A stretch of 64,000 nucleotides of DNA from Frigoriflavimonas asaccharolytica. Lineage in GTDB: Bacteria > Bacteroidota > Bacteroidia > Flavobacteriales > Weeksellaceae. The notes beneath the pieces are model-generated. The model saw only the letters and a list, made by a program, of their open reading frames with translations. It was not told the origin of the DNA and ran no database searches. The translations under genes and the position numbers were made by a program. Positions 26,202 to 34,522 of the stretch are shown piece by piece (the first letter of the stretch is position 1; every line of letters starts with the position of its first letter). The stretch spans positions 34,932 to 98,931 of the forward strand of contig NZ_JABSNO010000012.1 of NCBI RefSeq assembly GCF_013294015.1. Direction: 5' to 3'.

Positions 26202-26537
26202 ATGAAAAGGCAGATTGAATTTTACGAGCATTACTTTTTGGAATTTTATAATTCCTTAGATGGCAAAGTGAAAGCAAAGTTTCAATATGTTTTGGATTTA
26301 ATAAGGCAAATTGAAAAAGTTCCTGAAAAATTTTTAAAAAATTTCAGCGGTGTAGATGGTTTGTACGAAATTCGGATTGAATACCAATCTAATATATACA
26401 GAATTTTTTGTTGTTTTGACAAAGGGAATTTGGTGATTTTATTTAATGCTTTTCAAAAAAAATCCCAAAAAACGCCAAAGAAAGAAATTGATAAAGCAAT
26501 AAAATTAATGGAAGAATATTTTTTAAACAAACAATAA
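26202..26537 (+). CDS. HigB/Gp49-like RelE family toxin
   Basis: A 111-residue protein of the HigB (phage Gp49-like) branch of the RelE superfamily, which cleaves mRNA on ribosomes. Recognisable parts are KVKAKFQYVLDLIRQIEKVPEKFLKNF, then GLYEIRIEYQSNIYRIFCCF and NAFQKKSQKTPKKEIDKAI, the family's terminal signature. The toxin comes first, as usual for HigBA, and the antitoxin gene follows after 5 nt. Confidence 0.92.
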   Translation: MKRQIEFYEHYFLEFYNSLDGKVKAKFQYVLDLIRQIEKVPEKFLKNFSGVDGLYEIRIEYQSNIYRIFCCFDKGNLVILFNAFQKKSQKTPKKEIDKAIKLMEEYFLNKQ

Positions 26538-26542
26538 ATTAC

Positions 26543-26842
26543 ATGGAAAAATATAAAAACATATCTAATTTTGAACAACTACTGGAAGTAGAACATGGCA
26601 AAATGGGCACAGAAAGTAGAGTGCAGTATGAAGAAAATTCTCAAAAATTCATCATTAGCGAAATGTTGAAAGAAGCAAGAAAAGAAGCAAATATGACGCA
26701 AGAGCAACTTGCAGAAAAAACTGGTACAAAAAAAAGTTACATTTCAAAAATTGAAAATGGAAAAGGTAACATTCAACTTTCTACACTTTTCCGCCTTTTT
26801 GAAGTTGGTTTAAATCGTAAAATTGGATTGACTTTTTTGTAA
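26543..26842 (+). CDS. HigA-like XRE-family antitoxin
   Basis: 99 residues with a C-terminal XRE helix-turn-helix (about 43-97: ARKEANMTQEQLAEKTGTKK, then SYISKIENGKGNIQLSTLFRL). The N-terminal 40 residues (NFEQLLEVEHGKMGTESRVQ) are the likely toxin-neutralising part. Probably represses its own leaderless promoter together with HigB. The stop codon lies just before the copied glycosyltransferase tail. Confidence 0.92.
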   Translation: MEKYKNISNFEQLLEVEHGKMGTESRVQYEENSQKFIISEMLKEARKEANMTQEQLAEKTGTKKSYISKIENGKGNIQLSTLFRLFEVGLNRKIGLTFL

Positions 26843-26907
26843 AAATTTCTATACAATCTCGGTTTTCTAAAGAAATGATTTTGGGGAGGTATCAAAAGGT
26901 TTTGGGA
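26841..26907 (+). repeat. Direct repeat, copy 2 (orphan glycosyltransferase tail)
   Basis: Second copy of the sequence at 26041-26107, here without a gene in front of it: a remnant that begins right at the higA stop. Suggests insertion of the pair or loss of a second glycosyltransferase. Confidence 0.85.
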
Positions 26908-26934
26908 ATATTATCAACATAAATAATTTCGATA

Positions 26935-27567
26935 ATGAAAAATATTTTATTTCTAATATTAATTTTGTCTTGTCAAAAAAATATTGAGACAGATAGAAAT
27001 ATTGAACACTCGGTAGAAAATGTTGATGTACAAAATAATTTTGATAATTGGCAAAAAGGTTTTGAATTAACTCATAATATTGATATAGATACAATTTGGA
27101 ATAAACCTGTCAGATTTTATTTAGAAAATAAAAATTGTAATCCAACAGCAAAAGATTTTTATTTCGGAAAATATAGACCATATGACGAGCCAAAAACTGC
27201 GGAACTGCTGGCTTTAATTACAACAGATGATGATAATTTACGGCCTTTTTACCGTTGGATTTTAAATAAAACAATACTTATCCAAGATGGTGCTTTGGGT
27301 GAATATACAGGTGTTCCGGCAAGAAAATATGCTGAGAAATATCCAACAGAGTTTTTCGAATATATGGATTACGATAAATCTGGAGATAAATATTTAGATT
27401 GGACTAATTCTATATCATACAGTGGAATGTATGATTTGGATGATTATAAAAATTCAAAAAAAATGCGAAAATATTTATCCAGTAAAATGAAATCCAATTG
27501 CAAAAACTGCGATGACAAAATGAAACCTAGAATTGAAAAATTTGCCAATGATTGTTTCCCAGATTAA
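26935..27567 (+). CDS. Hypothetical lipoprotein
   Basis: Unrecognised 210-residue protein with a very short lipoprotein signal (MKNILFLILILSC, lipid Cys at 13). The mature part has many acidic and aromatic residues (PVRFYLENKNCNP, YGKYRPYD-like turns, FYRWILNKT, DGALGEYTGVPARKYAEKYP) and a Cys pair near the end (NCKNCDDK). It follows the HigBA remnant by 27 nt and could be part of the accessory island. Confidence 0.7.
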   Translation: MKNILFLILILSCQKNIETDRNIEHSVENVDVQNNFDNWQKGFELTHNIDIDTIWNKPVRFYLENKNCNPTAKDFYFGKYRPYDEPKTAELLALITTDDDNLRPFYRWILNKTILIQDGALGEYTGVPARKYAEKYPTEFFEYMDYDKSGDKYLDWTNSISYSGMYDLDDYKNSKKMRKYLSSKMKSNCKNCDDKMKPRIEKFANDCFPD

Positions 27568-27730
27568 TTGTTGAAATAGCTTAAATTTCCAAACAAAATC
27601 TCATAGCCCTGATTGCAGCGGCATCCTTTTTTGCTTACCCTACTTTTTCTGTTAAAAATGAATTTTCAAGCAAAAAAGATATAGCGTAAAGCAGGTTCTC
27701 GGCTCCAAAATATGCAACAATTTATTCAGA

Positions 27731-27800
27731 GGATTGCTTCGTGCCTCACAATGACGTATTGCACAATTCTCACAATGACGTATTGCAGAATTATCGCTAT
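27731..27800 (-). repeat. Dispersed intergenic repeat of the RHCEARSNP type
   Basis: Read on the minus strand it contains GTCATTGTGAGGCACGAAGC, followed by AATCC, a repeat common between genes of many Bacteroidota; its false translation gives the telltale RHCEARSNP. Within it a 24-bp unit (CTCACAATGACGTATTGC plus 6 nt) occurs twice in tandem, at 27745-27768 and 27769-27792. Confidence 0.75.
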
Positions 27801-27867
27801 GAGGACGTGTATTTTTTGTGATTGACAATAAATGAAATAGTACAATTTTAAAAGCCAAAATATTTCG

Positions 27868-27875
27868 TAAATTTG
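27868..27875 (+). promoter_or_regulatory. Putative -7 element for lpdA
   Basis: TAAATTTG, 41 nt before the ATG; no TTTG at the expected -33 position. Confidence 0.5.
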
Positions 27876-27916
27876 CAATACTAAAAATTTTAAAAATAAA
27901 AAATAAAAAATAAGAT

Positions 27917-29320
27917 ATGAGTCAATTTGATGTTACCGTTATAGGTTCTGGTCCTGGTGGTTATGTAGCGGCAATTAGATGTGCGCAATTGGGTTTCAAA
28001 ACTGCAATTATAGAAAAATATCCTACAATGGGCGGAACTTGCCTTAATGTTGGTTGTATTCCAAGTAAAGCACTATTGGATAGTTCAGAGCATTTTCACA
28101 ACGCTGCACACAATTTTGCAGATCATGGAATCATCATCAATGAGCCAAAAGCAGATTTGGCAAGAATGATCGCAAGGAAAAATGAAGTAGTAGATCAAAC
28201 CACAAAAGGTATTTCCTTCTTGATGGATAAAAATAAAATTACCACCTTCGAAGGAGTTGGTAGTTTTGAATCTGCAACGCAAATAAAAGTAACTAAAAAC
28301 GATGGTTCTACAGAAATGATAGAATCTAAATATACAATTATTGCAACTGGTTCTAAACCAACTGTTTTGCCTTTCATTACATTAGATAAAGAAAGAATCA
28401 TCACTTCTACGGAAGCTTTGGAATTAAAAGAAATTCCTAAACACTTGATCGTAATTGGTGGTGGAGTTATTGGATTAGAATTAGGTTCTGTGTACAAAAG
28501 ATTGGGATCAGAAGTTACAGTTGTAGAATTTATGGATAAAATTATTCCTACAATGGACGCTTCTTTATCCAAAGAATTGAACAAAGTTTTGCGTAAACAA
28601 GGAATGAAATTTAATCTTTCTACAGGCGTACAATCCGTTGAAAGAAATGGAGATACCGTGAAAGTAACTGCAAAAAATAAAAAAGGCGAAGAAGTAGTTA
28701 TTGAAGGAGATTATGTATTGGTTGCTGTTGGTAGAAGTCCTTTTACAAAAGGGTTGGAAGTTGAAAAAGCCGGAGTAGATCTAGACGAAAGAGGAAGAGT
28801 GAAGGTGAACGAACATTTGCAAACCAATGTTTCTAATATCTATGCGATTGGAGATGTTGTAGCTGGTGCAATGTTGGCGCACAAAGCATCTGAAGAAGGA
28901 ACGATGGTTGCAGAATTAATTGCCGGACAAAAACCTCATATCAATTACAATCTTATTCCAGGTGTTGTGTACACTTGGCCAGAAGTTGCTGCAGTTGGAA
29001 AAACAGAAGAACAACTGAAAGCTGAAGGTGTAGAAGTAAAAATTGGTAATTTCCCGATGCGTGCTTTAGGAAGAAGTCGTGCTTCTGGTGATGTAGATGG
29101 TTTTATCAAAATAATTGCTGATGCAAAAACAGATGAAGTTTTAGGCGTTCACATGATTGGAGCTAGAGCTGCAGATCTTATTGCAGAAGCCGTTGTAGCG
29201 ATGGAATTTCGTGCGAGTGCAGAAGATATTTCTAGAATGTCTCACGCACATCCAACTTATGCGGAAGGCATGAAAGAAGCAGCGTTGGATGCAACTGCAA
29301 AAATTGCAATTCACTTTTAG
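27917..29320 (+). CDS. lpdA: Dihydrolipoyl dehydrogenase
   Basis: FAD enzyme (E3) that re-oxidises dihydrolipoamide in the pyruvate, 2-oxoglutarate and glycine-cleavage complexes. The 467-residue product has the FAD loop GSGPGG at 11-15, the redox disulfide GGTCLNVGCIPSK (Cys42 and Cys47), an NAD site GGGVIGLELG at about 181-190, and the C-terminal His-Glu pair in HAHPTYAEGMKEA. It stands alone rather than in a dehydrogenase operon, so one E3 probably serves several complexes. Confidence 0.97.
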   Translation: MSQFDVTVIGSGPGGYVAAIRCAQLGFKTAIIEKYPTMGGTCLNVGCIPSKALLDSSEHFHNAAHNFADHGIIINEPKADLARMIARKNEVVDQTTKGISFLMDKNKITTFEGVGSFESATQIKVTKNDGSTEMIESKYTIIATGSKPTVLPFITLDKERIITSTEALELKEIPKHLIVIGGGVIGLELGSVYKRLGSEVTVVEFMDKIIPTMDASLSKELNKVLRKQGMKFNLSTGVQSVERNGDTVKVTAKNKKGEEVVIEGDYVLVAVGRSPFTKGLEVEKAGVDLDERGRVKVNEHLQTNVSNIYAIGDVVAGAMLAHKASEEGTMVAELIAGQKPHINYNLIPGVVYTWPEVAAVGKTEEQLKAEGVEVKIGNFPMRALGRSRASGDVDGFIKIIADAKTDEVLGVHMIGARAADLIAEAVVAMEFRASAEDISRMSHAHPTYAEGMKEAALDATAKIAIHF

Positions 29321-29372
29321 AAGTAAAAAGAAAAAATATGAAGTAGAATGCGCAAGGTGTTCTTAATAAATT

Positions 29373-29399
29373 AGAGAAGTTTCGGCTTCTCTATTTTTT
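29373..29399 (+). terminator. Terminator of lpdA
   Basis: Stem AGAGAAG (29373-29379) with CTTCTCT (29386-29392), loop TTTCGG, followed by a run of T, about 50 nt past the stop codon. Confidence 0.75.
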
Positions 29400-29605
29400 T
29401 GCTTTTTTGGACAGTTTGGATTTCGTTTTTAAATTTTCAATAAAGCATACGCTTTGATTATCAATTTTATCGAAAGTTAAATGGATGCTTCATTATATTA
29501 CAAATAATTTAACAACTAGTAAATTTTATTAAAATATATGAATCAAAACTAAATTTTGGCACACTTGTAGAATATCAGCAATTATAACCCTTAAAAATTA
29601 AAAAA

Positions 29606-30544
29606 ATGAAAAATTTCTTTACTACTTGTTTGTTATTATTTAGCATGAGCATCTTTGCGCAAGAACCAGGAAAATCTGGAGAACTTCTTAAAAATGATGC
29701 AAGATCTACCGAAATGCAAACACAGAGAAACAGTAACTCTGCAAAAACCGGCGAGGTTCAAACCCAAAGTAGTACAAATGTTGGGCGAAGCAACGAGAAA
29801 ATTTTAGATAATTCTAACTACAGAAAACCTACGCAAAGCAATAACCAAAGACCTGTTTCTAATAGCAGCTATCGTTGGAATTATAATGTTGGAAACTCTG
29901 AAGTTTTTGTAAGAATTCCAGAAAACGGAAACTATTCTGTAGAAATTGACGATCAATATATGAGCAATTCTTCTGGGAAGTTTAGATTTTTTGATATGAG
30001 AGCTGGAACAACTATAATATCAATTTATGAAAATAATTATTTGGTGTATAGAACAAGAATATATGTGAAAAATAACTCGAGATTGGTGTTAGACTTCTTT
30101 TCAGATTATGGTTTGTATCTATTGGGAAATTTTCCAGTTCAAAATCAATCTTATGGAATTAATGAGTGGGATGATGTTTGGAATAATCCTTACGGCAATC
30201 AGAATGGCAACTACAATGGAAATTCTGGATATAACGGAAATTATAATGGAAAGGTGATGAATAATATTGAGTTTGATTATTTCACATCATCTTTAAATAA
30301 AGCTTCCGCTTTTGATGATAACAAAATAGAAATCATCAAAATTCAAATGAAAAAAGTTGCTTTTACAGCAAATCAAATTAAATTTTTGGTAGCAATGATG
30401 AAATTTGATAGCAATAAAATAAAAATTGCAAAACAAATGTATATCAAATGCGTTGATAAACAAAATTTCTATAAAGTTTATGAAGCTTTAGATTATGAAA
30501 GTTCTCGCAGAGAAGTGATGCAATATGTTGATAGCATAGATTAG
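29606..30544 (+). CDS. Secreted DUF4476 domain protein
   Basis: 312-residue exported protein: signal peptide (MKNFFTTCLLLFSMSIFAQ), a low-complexity Asn/Gln/Ser-rich stretch, then a beta-rich region with PENGNYSVEIDDQYM and GTTIISIYENNYLVYRTRI. An Asn/Gly/Tyr-rich linker (about 198-215) follows, and a C-terminal DUF4476 domain at about 222-310 (NIEFDYFTSSLNKASAFDDN, helical). The domain is widespread in Bacteroidota and uncharacterised. Own terminator downstream. Confidence 0.85.
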   Translation: MKNFFTTCLLLFSMSIFAQEPGKSGELLKNDARSTEMQTQRNSNSAKTGEVQTQSSTNVGRSNEKILDNSNYRKPTQSNNQRPVSNSSYRWNYNVGNSEVFVRIPENGNYSVEIDDQYMSNSSGKFRFFDMRAGTTIISIYENNYLVYRTRIYVKNNSRLVLDFFSDYGLYLLGNFPVQNQSYGINEWDDVWNNPYGNQNGNYNGNSGYNGNYNGKVMNNIEFDYFTSSLNKASAFDDNKIEIIKIQMKKVAFTANQIKFLVAMMKFDSNKIKIAKQMYIKCVDKQNFYKVYEALDYESSRREVMQYVDSID

Positions 30545-30552
30545 AATAAATA

Positions 30553-30586
30553 AAATAGAGAAGTTTTTACTTCTCTATTTTTTATT
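30553..30586 (+). terminator. Terminator of the DUF4476 gene
   Basis: Stem AAATAGAGAAGT (30553-30564) with ACTTCTCTATTT (30569-30580), loop of four T, followed by T-rich sequence. Confidence 0.8.
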
Positions 30587-30648
30587 TAAAAATTTGATAG
30601 TAAGTGTATTAACAATTTTTTATTCGTAATTTTATAAAAAATTATATT

Positions 30649-31650
30649 ATGAAAAAACTTTATATCTTACTTATTTTGGCAATTGCACAATCGTCTTTTG
30701 CTCAAACGACCCTTACAGATGCTGCAAACAAACCTGTAGTTGGCAATTCTTACGCAGCAAATGCTGTTACAGGAACAGTAGACAATTCTGCAACTGGCGC
30801 AAGTGCAACATTTTCAAATCCTACAGTTACATCTGGAGCAGCTACTACAACTACTTTTGTTTCGCCAACAGCAGCGGAAATTACCACATTTCCAGGAAGC
30901 AATTTGAAACAGGATGATGGTTCTGGTACCGTTTTACTTTTTAAATCAACCGCCAACAAACTAGAAATTACGGGACTTACAAATTCTACCGCAACGCTAA
31001 ATTTTGCAGCCAATAATGGTACATATTTACAATTTCCAACAGCATTCAACTATAATGTTACAGATAATGCACAAGGAACTTTCACTTCTACAGCTGCTTC
31101 TGGCTTGTTCAAAGGTACGATTGTGGGAACTTCTGGAGCTTCAGGAACATTAATTGTTGGTGGTAGAACTTTTACGAATGTGTTGCGGGTGAAAATTGTT
31201 CAAACTTACAATCTGCACGGTCCAACGGATACATTTTTTATATTTCCAATAGGCACTCTTACCACAACTTCCTATCTTTATTATGACAATTTGCGCAAAT
31301 TTCCGCTGCTTACAGATACTACAGGAACCGCGGTTATTGCTCTTGCAGGTATCAACCAGACAGATAATTTTGCTATTGCACAAGACATTGTTTTTCTAGG
31401 AAATCAAGAAGTGAATGCGAAAAATTCTATTTTTATGTATCCAAATCCTGCCGAAGATATTGTAAATTTTGAAGGACTATCAAAAAATCAAAAATTGGTG
31501 AAAATTTACACTGCAGATGGTAGATTAGTTTTGCAAGATAAAATAGAAAACAATCAATTAAATGTATCTAAGCTAAGCTCTGGCAATTATTTCATTACAA
31601 TTTCTGGAGATAATTCTGAAACAAAACCATTTAAATTAATTAAAAAATAG
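30649..31650 (+). CDS. Secreted protein with a type IX sorting domain (type A)
   Basis: 333 residues. A signal peptide (MKKLYILLILAIAQSSFAQ) is followed by an Ala/Thr/Gly-rich beta region of unknown function (about 20-245) and a C-terminal type A T9SS sorting domain at about 258-333 (FMYPNPAEDIVNFEGLS, IYTADGRLVLQDKI, LSSGNYFITISGD, ending FKLIKK). It would cross the outer membrane by the Por system and be attached or released. The passenger domain has no recognised family. Confidence 0.9.
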   Translation: MKKLYILLILAIAQSSFAQTTLTDAANKPVVGNSYAANAVTGTVDNSATGASATFSNPTVTSGAATTTTFVSPTAAEITTFPGSNLKQDDGSGTVLLFKSTANKLEITGLTNSTATLNFAANNGTYLQFPTAFNYNVTDNAQGTFTSTAASGLFKGTIVGTSGASGTLIVGGRTFTNVLRVKIVQTYNLHGPTDTFFIFPIGTLTTTSYLYYDNLRKFPLLTDTTGTAVIALAGINQTDNFAIAQDIVFLGNQEVNAKNSIFMYPNPAEDIVNFEGLSKNQKLVKIYTADGRLVLQDKIENNQLNVSKLSSGNYFITISGDNSETKPFKLIKK

Positions 31651-31674
31651 ATTTTTATCTAAATAAAAAATGTT

Positions 31675-31700
31675 GAGAGGAGTTTAGGCTTCTCTTTTTT
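31675..31700 (+). terminator. Weak terminator after the T9SS substrate gene
   Basis: GAGAGG pairs with CTTCTC (one G-U pair) around AGTTTAGG, followed by six T. Weak but well placed. Confidence 0.5.
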
Positions 31701-31703
31701 GTA

Positions 31704-31711
31704 TAAATTTG
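31704..31711 (+). promoter_or_regulatory. Putative -7 element for the 31.7-kb gene
   Basis: TAAATTTG directly after the preceding terminator, 36 nt before the ATG. Confidence 0.4.
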
Positions 31712-31747
31712 ATTCAAATATTCAAGCTAAATTTTAATTTATAAACG

Positions 31748-32230
31748 ATGAAAAAAATTATTTTACTTACCATTATTTTAATTTCCACAATAATATCTGC
31801 GCAAGAATTAAGTCTTATCAAAAAAGCAGTTTCCGAAATTAATAAAGAAAAAGTGTACAGCGTTATAGAAATTCCAAATGATTATTTTGTAGATGAAAAA
31901 AATGAAGTTTTAGACAATGGACAAAGTTTAGAAGCTTATTACAAAAATAACAAACTGAAAAAAATTGTGCATTTTGCAGGAATTTCCTATCAGAATATTA
32001 CCACAGAATATTATATTGATAAAAATAGGCTCATATTTGTTCTAGAAAAAAAATACCTAACTCAAGGTGAAAATGCATCTTTGAACATGCCAAAACTGAT
32101 ATCAGAAAATAGATATTATTTCAAAAATGATGTAATTATAAAAACAATTGGACAGGAAAAAGTCGATCAAGATTATATCAAAACTGTTAAATCTTTTTTA
32201 AATGATCTGAAAAAATTTAAAAAGAATTGA
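31748..32230 (+). CDS. Hypothetical secreted protein
   Basis: Unrecognised 160-residue protein with a Sec signal peptide (MKKIILLTIILISTIISAQ) and no lipobox. The mature part alternates charged and aromatic residues (SVIEIPNDYFVDEKNEVLD, IVHFAGISYQNITTEYYID), suggesting a small beta-rich periplasmic protein. No motif that I can name. Confidence 0.7.
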   Translation: MKKIILLTIILISTIISAQELSLIKKAVSEINKEKVYSVIEIPNDYFVDEKNEVLDNGQSLEAYYKNNKLKKIVHFAGISYQNITTEYYIDKNRLIFVLEKKYLTQGENASLNMPKLISENRYYFKNDVIIKTIGQEKVDQDYIKTVKSFLNDLKKFKKN

Positions 32231-32327
32231 TCTTTTAAATTAGTCATCTAAAATTGCCATTTTGTCACTTTACCTTCATTGGTATTTATTTTGAGAACTT
32301 AATTTTATACAATTAAAAAATAAAATT

Positions 32328-34223
32328 ATGACTAAAGGCAATATCAATGTTTCGGTAGAGAATATTTTTCCATTAATAAAGAAATTTCTTTATTCAGACC
32401 ACGAAATCTTTTTAAGAGAATTAATTTCCAATGCAACAGATGCTACTTCAAAATTAAAGCATTTAAGCAATATTGGTGAAGCCAATACAGAAATTGGAAG
32501 CATAGATATAGAAGTTAAGATAGATAAAGAAGGCAAAAAACTTCACATTATAGATCAAGGTGTTGGGATGACTTCAGAGGAAGTTGAAAAATACATCAAT
32601 CAAGTGGCATTTTCTGGTGCTGAAGAATTTTTGGATAAATACAAAGATTCTGCAAAAGATTCTGGAATTATCGGTCATTTTGGTTTAGGTTTTTATTCTG
32701 CCTTTATGGTAGCGAGTGAAGTAGAAATTTTAACTAAATCCTTTAAAGATGATTCTACGGCAGTTCGTTGGGTTTGTGATGGTTCTCCAGAATTTACCTT
32801 AGAAGATTATCCAGAGAAAACAACACGTGGAACAGAAATCGTTTTACATATAGCAGAAGATTCTTTAGAGTTTTTAGAAGAATCTAAAATTAGAGAATTA
32901 CTGACGAAGTATAATAAATTTATGCCTGTGCCAATTAAATTTGGTACCAAAACAGAGACACTTCCTTTGCCAGAAGACGCTGCAGAAGATGCTAAACCAG
33001 AAACAGTAGAAGTTGATAATATCATCAACAACCCAAATCCAGCTTGGACGAAAAATCCATCTGAATTAAACGATGCAGATTATAAAGAGTTTTACCACGA
33101 ATTGTATCCAATGCAATTTGAGGAACCATTATTTAATATTCACTTAAATGTAGATTATCCTTTTAATTTAACGGGAATTCTATATTTTCCAAAATTGGCA
33201 AACAATTTAAATATTGAAAAGGATAAAATTCAATTATACCAAAATCAGGTTTTTGTAACTGATGAAGTAAAAGGTATTGTGCCAGATTTCTTGATGCTTC
33301 TAAGAGGTGTGATAGATTCACCAGACATTCCTTTAAATGTTTCCCGCTCTTACCTTCAAGCTGATGGCGCTGTAAAAAAGATTTCCAGCTATATCACCAA
33401 GAAAGTGGGCGATAAAATGGCTTCTTTAATTAATGAAGACCGTGCAGGATATGAGCAAAAATGGAATGACATCAAGATTGTAATAGAATACGGAATGATT
33501 TCCGAAGATAAATTCTTTGATAAATCTGAAAAATTCGCATTGTTTCCAACCGTTGATGGTAAATATTATTTGTGGAATGAATTGGCAGATAAAGTAAAAG
33601 ATACGCAAACAGATAAAAATGGAAAAACCATTTATTTGTATGCTACAGATGCAGACGCTCAAGATTCTTACATTCAAAAAGCCAGAGACAAAGGCTACGA
33701 AGTTTTGCTTTTAGATTCTCCAATTGCACCGCATTTAATTCAGAAATTAGAAACTACAAAAGAGAATATTTCTTTTGCAAGGGTAGATGCAGATCATTTA
33801 AATAAATTAATTGAGAAAGATGAGCCTACAATTTCTAAATTGAAAGATGAGGAAAAAGAAGCTTTAAAGAAAACCATTGAAGAAAGTATTAACAACAATA
33901 CTTACACTGTGCAGGTAGAAGATTTAGAAAGTACAGATGCTCCATTTTTAATTACGCAACCAGAATTTATGCGTCGTATGAAAGATATGCAAGCAACTGG
34001 CGGTGGTGGCGGAATGTTTGGAATGGGTAATATGCCAGAAATGTATAATTTGGTCATCAATTCCAACAGTAATTTAGCAGATAAAATTCTAAAAACTGAA
34101 GATGCGGATTCCAAAAAATCATTGATTAATCAAGCGGTGAATTTGGCGAAATTGTCTCAAAATCTTCTGAAAGGAAAAGATTTGACGGCATTTATTGAAG
34201 ATTCTTATGCGAATCTTTCCTAA
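32328..34223 (+). CDS. htpG: Molecular chaperone HtpG (Hsp90)
   Basis: Cytosolic ATP-driven chaperone of 631 residues. The GHKL ATP site is clear: ELISNATDATSKL at about 29-41 (mg-binding Asn), IIDQGVGMTSEEVEKYI, and GHFGLGFYSAFMVA at about 111-124. The middle domain has the catalytic-loop region SPDIPLNVSRSYLQ near 327-340, and a C-terminal dimerisation domain follows, with a short Gly-rich loop (ATGGGGGMFGMGNMPEMYN). Single gene with its own terminator. Confidence 0.98.
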   Translation: MTKGNINVSVENIFPLIKKFLYSDHEIFLRELISNATDATSKLKHLSNIGEANTEIGSIDIEVKIDKEGKKLHIIDQGVGMTSEEVEKYINQVAFSGAEEFLDKYKDSAKDSGIIGHFGLGFYSAFMVASEVEILTKSFKDDSTAVRWVCDGSPEFTLEDYPEKTTRGTEIVLHIAEDSLEFLEESKIRELLTKYNKFMPVPIKFGTKTETLPLPEDAAEDAKPETVEVDNIINNPNPAWTKNPSELNDADYKEFYHELYPMQFEEPLFNIHLNVDYPFNLTGILYFPKLANNLNIEKDKIQLYQNQVFVTDEVKGIVPDFLMLLRGVIDSPDIPLNVSRSYLQADGAVKKISSYITKKVGDKMASLINEDRAGYEQKWNDIKIVIEYGMISEDKFFDKSEKFALFPTVDGKYYLWNELADKVKDTQTDKNGKTIYLYATDADAQDSYIQKARDKGYEVLLLDSPIAPHLIQKLETTKENISFARVDADHLNKLIEKDEPTISKLKDEEKEALKKTIEESINNNTYTVQVEDLESTDAPFLITQPEFMRRMKDMQATGGGGGMFGMGNMPEMYNLVINSNSNLADKILKTEDADSKKSLINQAVNLAKLSQNLLKGKDLTAFIEDSYANLS

Positions 34224-34256
34224 ATTCATTGTTTTGAATTTAAAATTTGATATTAA

Positions 34257-34288
34257 AAAAATCCGACAAATTAGTCGGATTTTTTTTG
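34257..34288 (+). terminator. Terminator of htpG
   Basis: ATCCGAC (34261-34267) pairs with GTCGGAT (34274-34280), flanked by an A-run and a T-run, 34 nt past the stop codon. Confidence 0.88.
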
Positions 34289-34437
34289 CTTAATATATTT
34301 TATTGGTGTAAATCTGCGGAATTTGTAGAACTATTTTGCTCACATATTTAACTTCGTCGAACGTACGCTTCACGGATTTGCACACATTTTTTAAATATTA
34401 AAATATACCTTGAAGTAATTTTTCTATTTAAATCATC

Positions 34438-34469
34438 TTTGCATTAAAAGATTTAATAAGCTAAATTTG
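34438..34469 (+). promoter_or_regulatory. Promoter of the CvfB-like gene
   Basis: TTTG (34438-34441), 20-nt spacer, TAAATTTG (34462-34469): a full match to the Bacteroidota consensus, with a leader of about 50 nt before the ATG. Confidence 0.7.
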
Positions 34470-34522
34470 CACTTTGATAGATATCAATCACCAATTTTCA
34501 ATCATTAATTATAATTTCCCAA

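Larger units (their letters stand above)
27568..27916. other. Non-coding stretch with a dispersed repeat before lpdA
   Basis: 349 nt without a credible gene. It contains the repeat described at 27731-27800, a C-rich start with no clear role, and the lpdA -7 box near its end. The open frame on the minus strand here translates the repeat and is not a gene. Confidence 0.7.

Noticed and set aside
27652..27858. Open frame of 68 codons on the minus strand
   Set aside because: Its translation contains IRHCEARSNP, the known false product of a dispersed repeat, and it has no start context or coding character.
34289..34437. Possible gene or RNA between htpG and the CvfB-like gene
   Set aside because: No open frame, no stable stem and no recognised RNA motif; only the promoter at 34438-34469 stands out.
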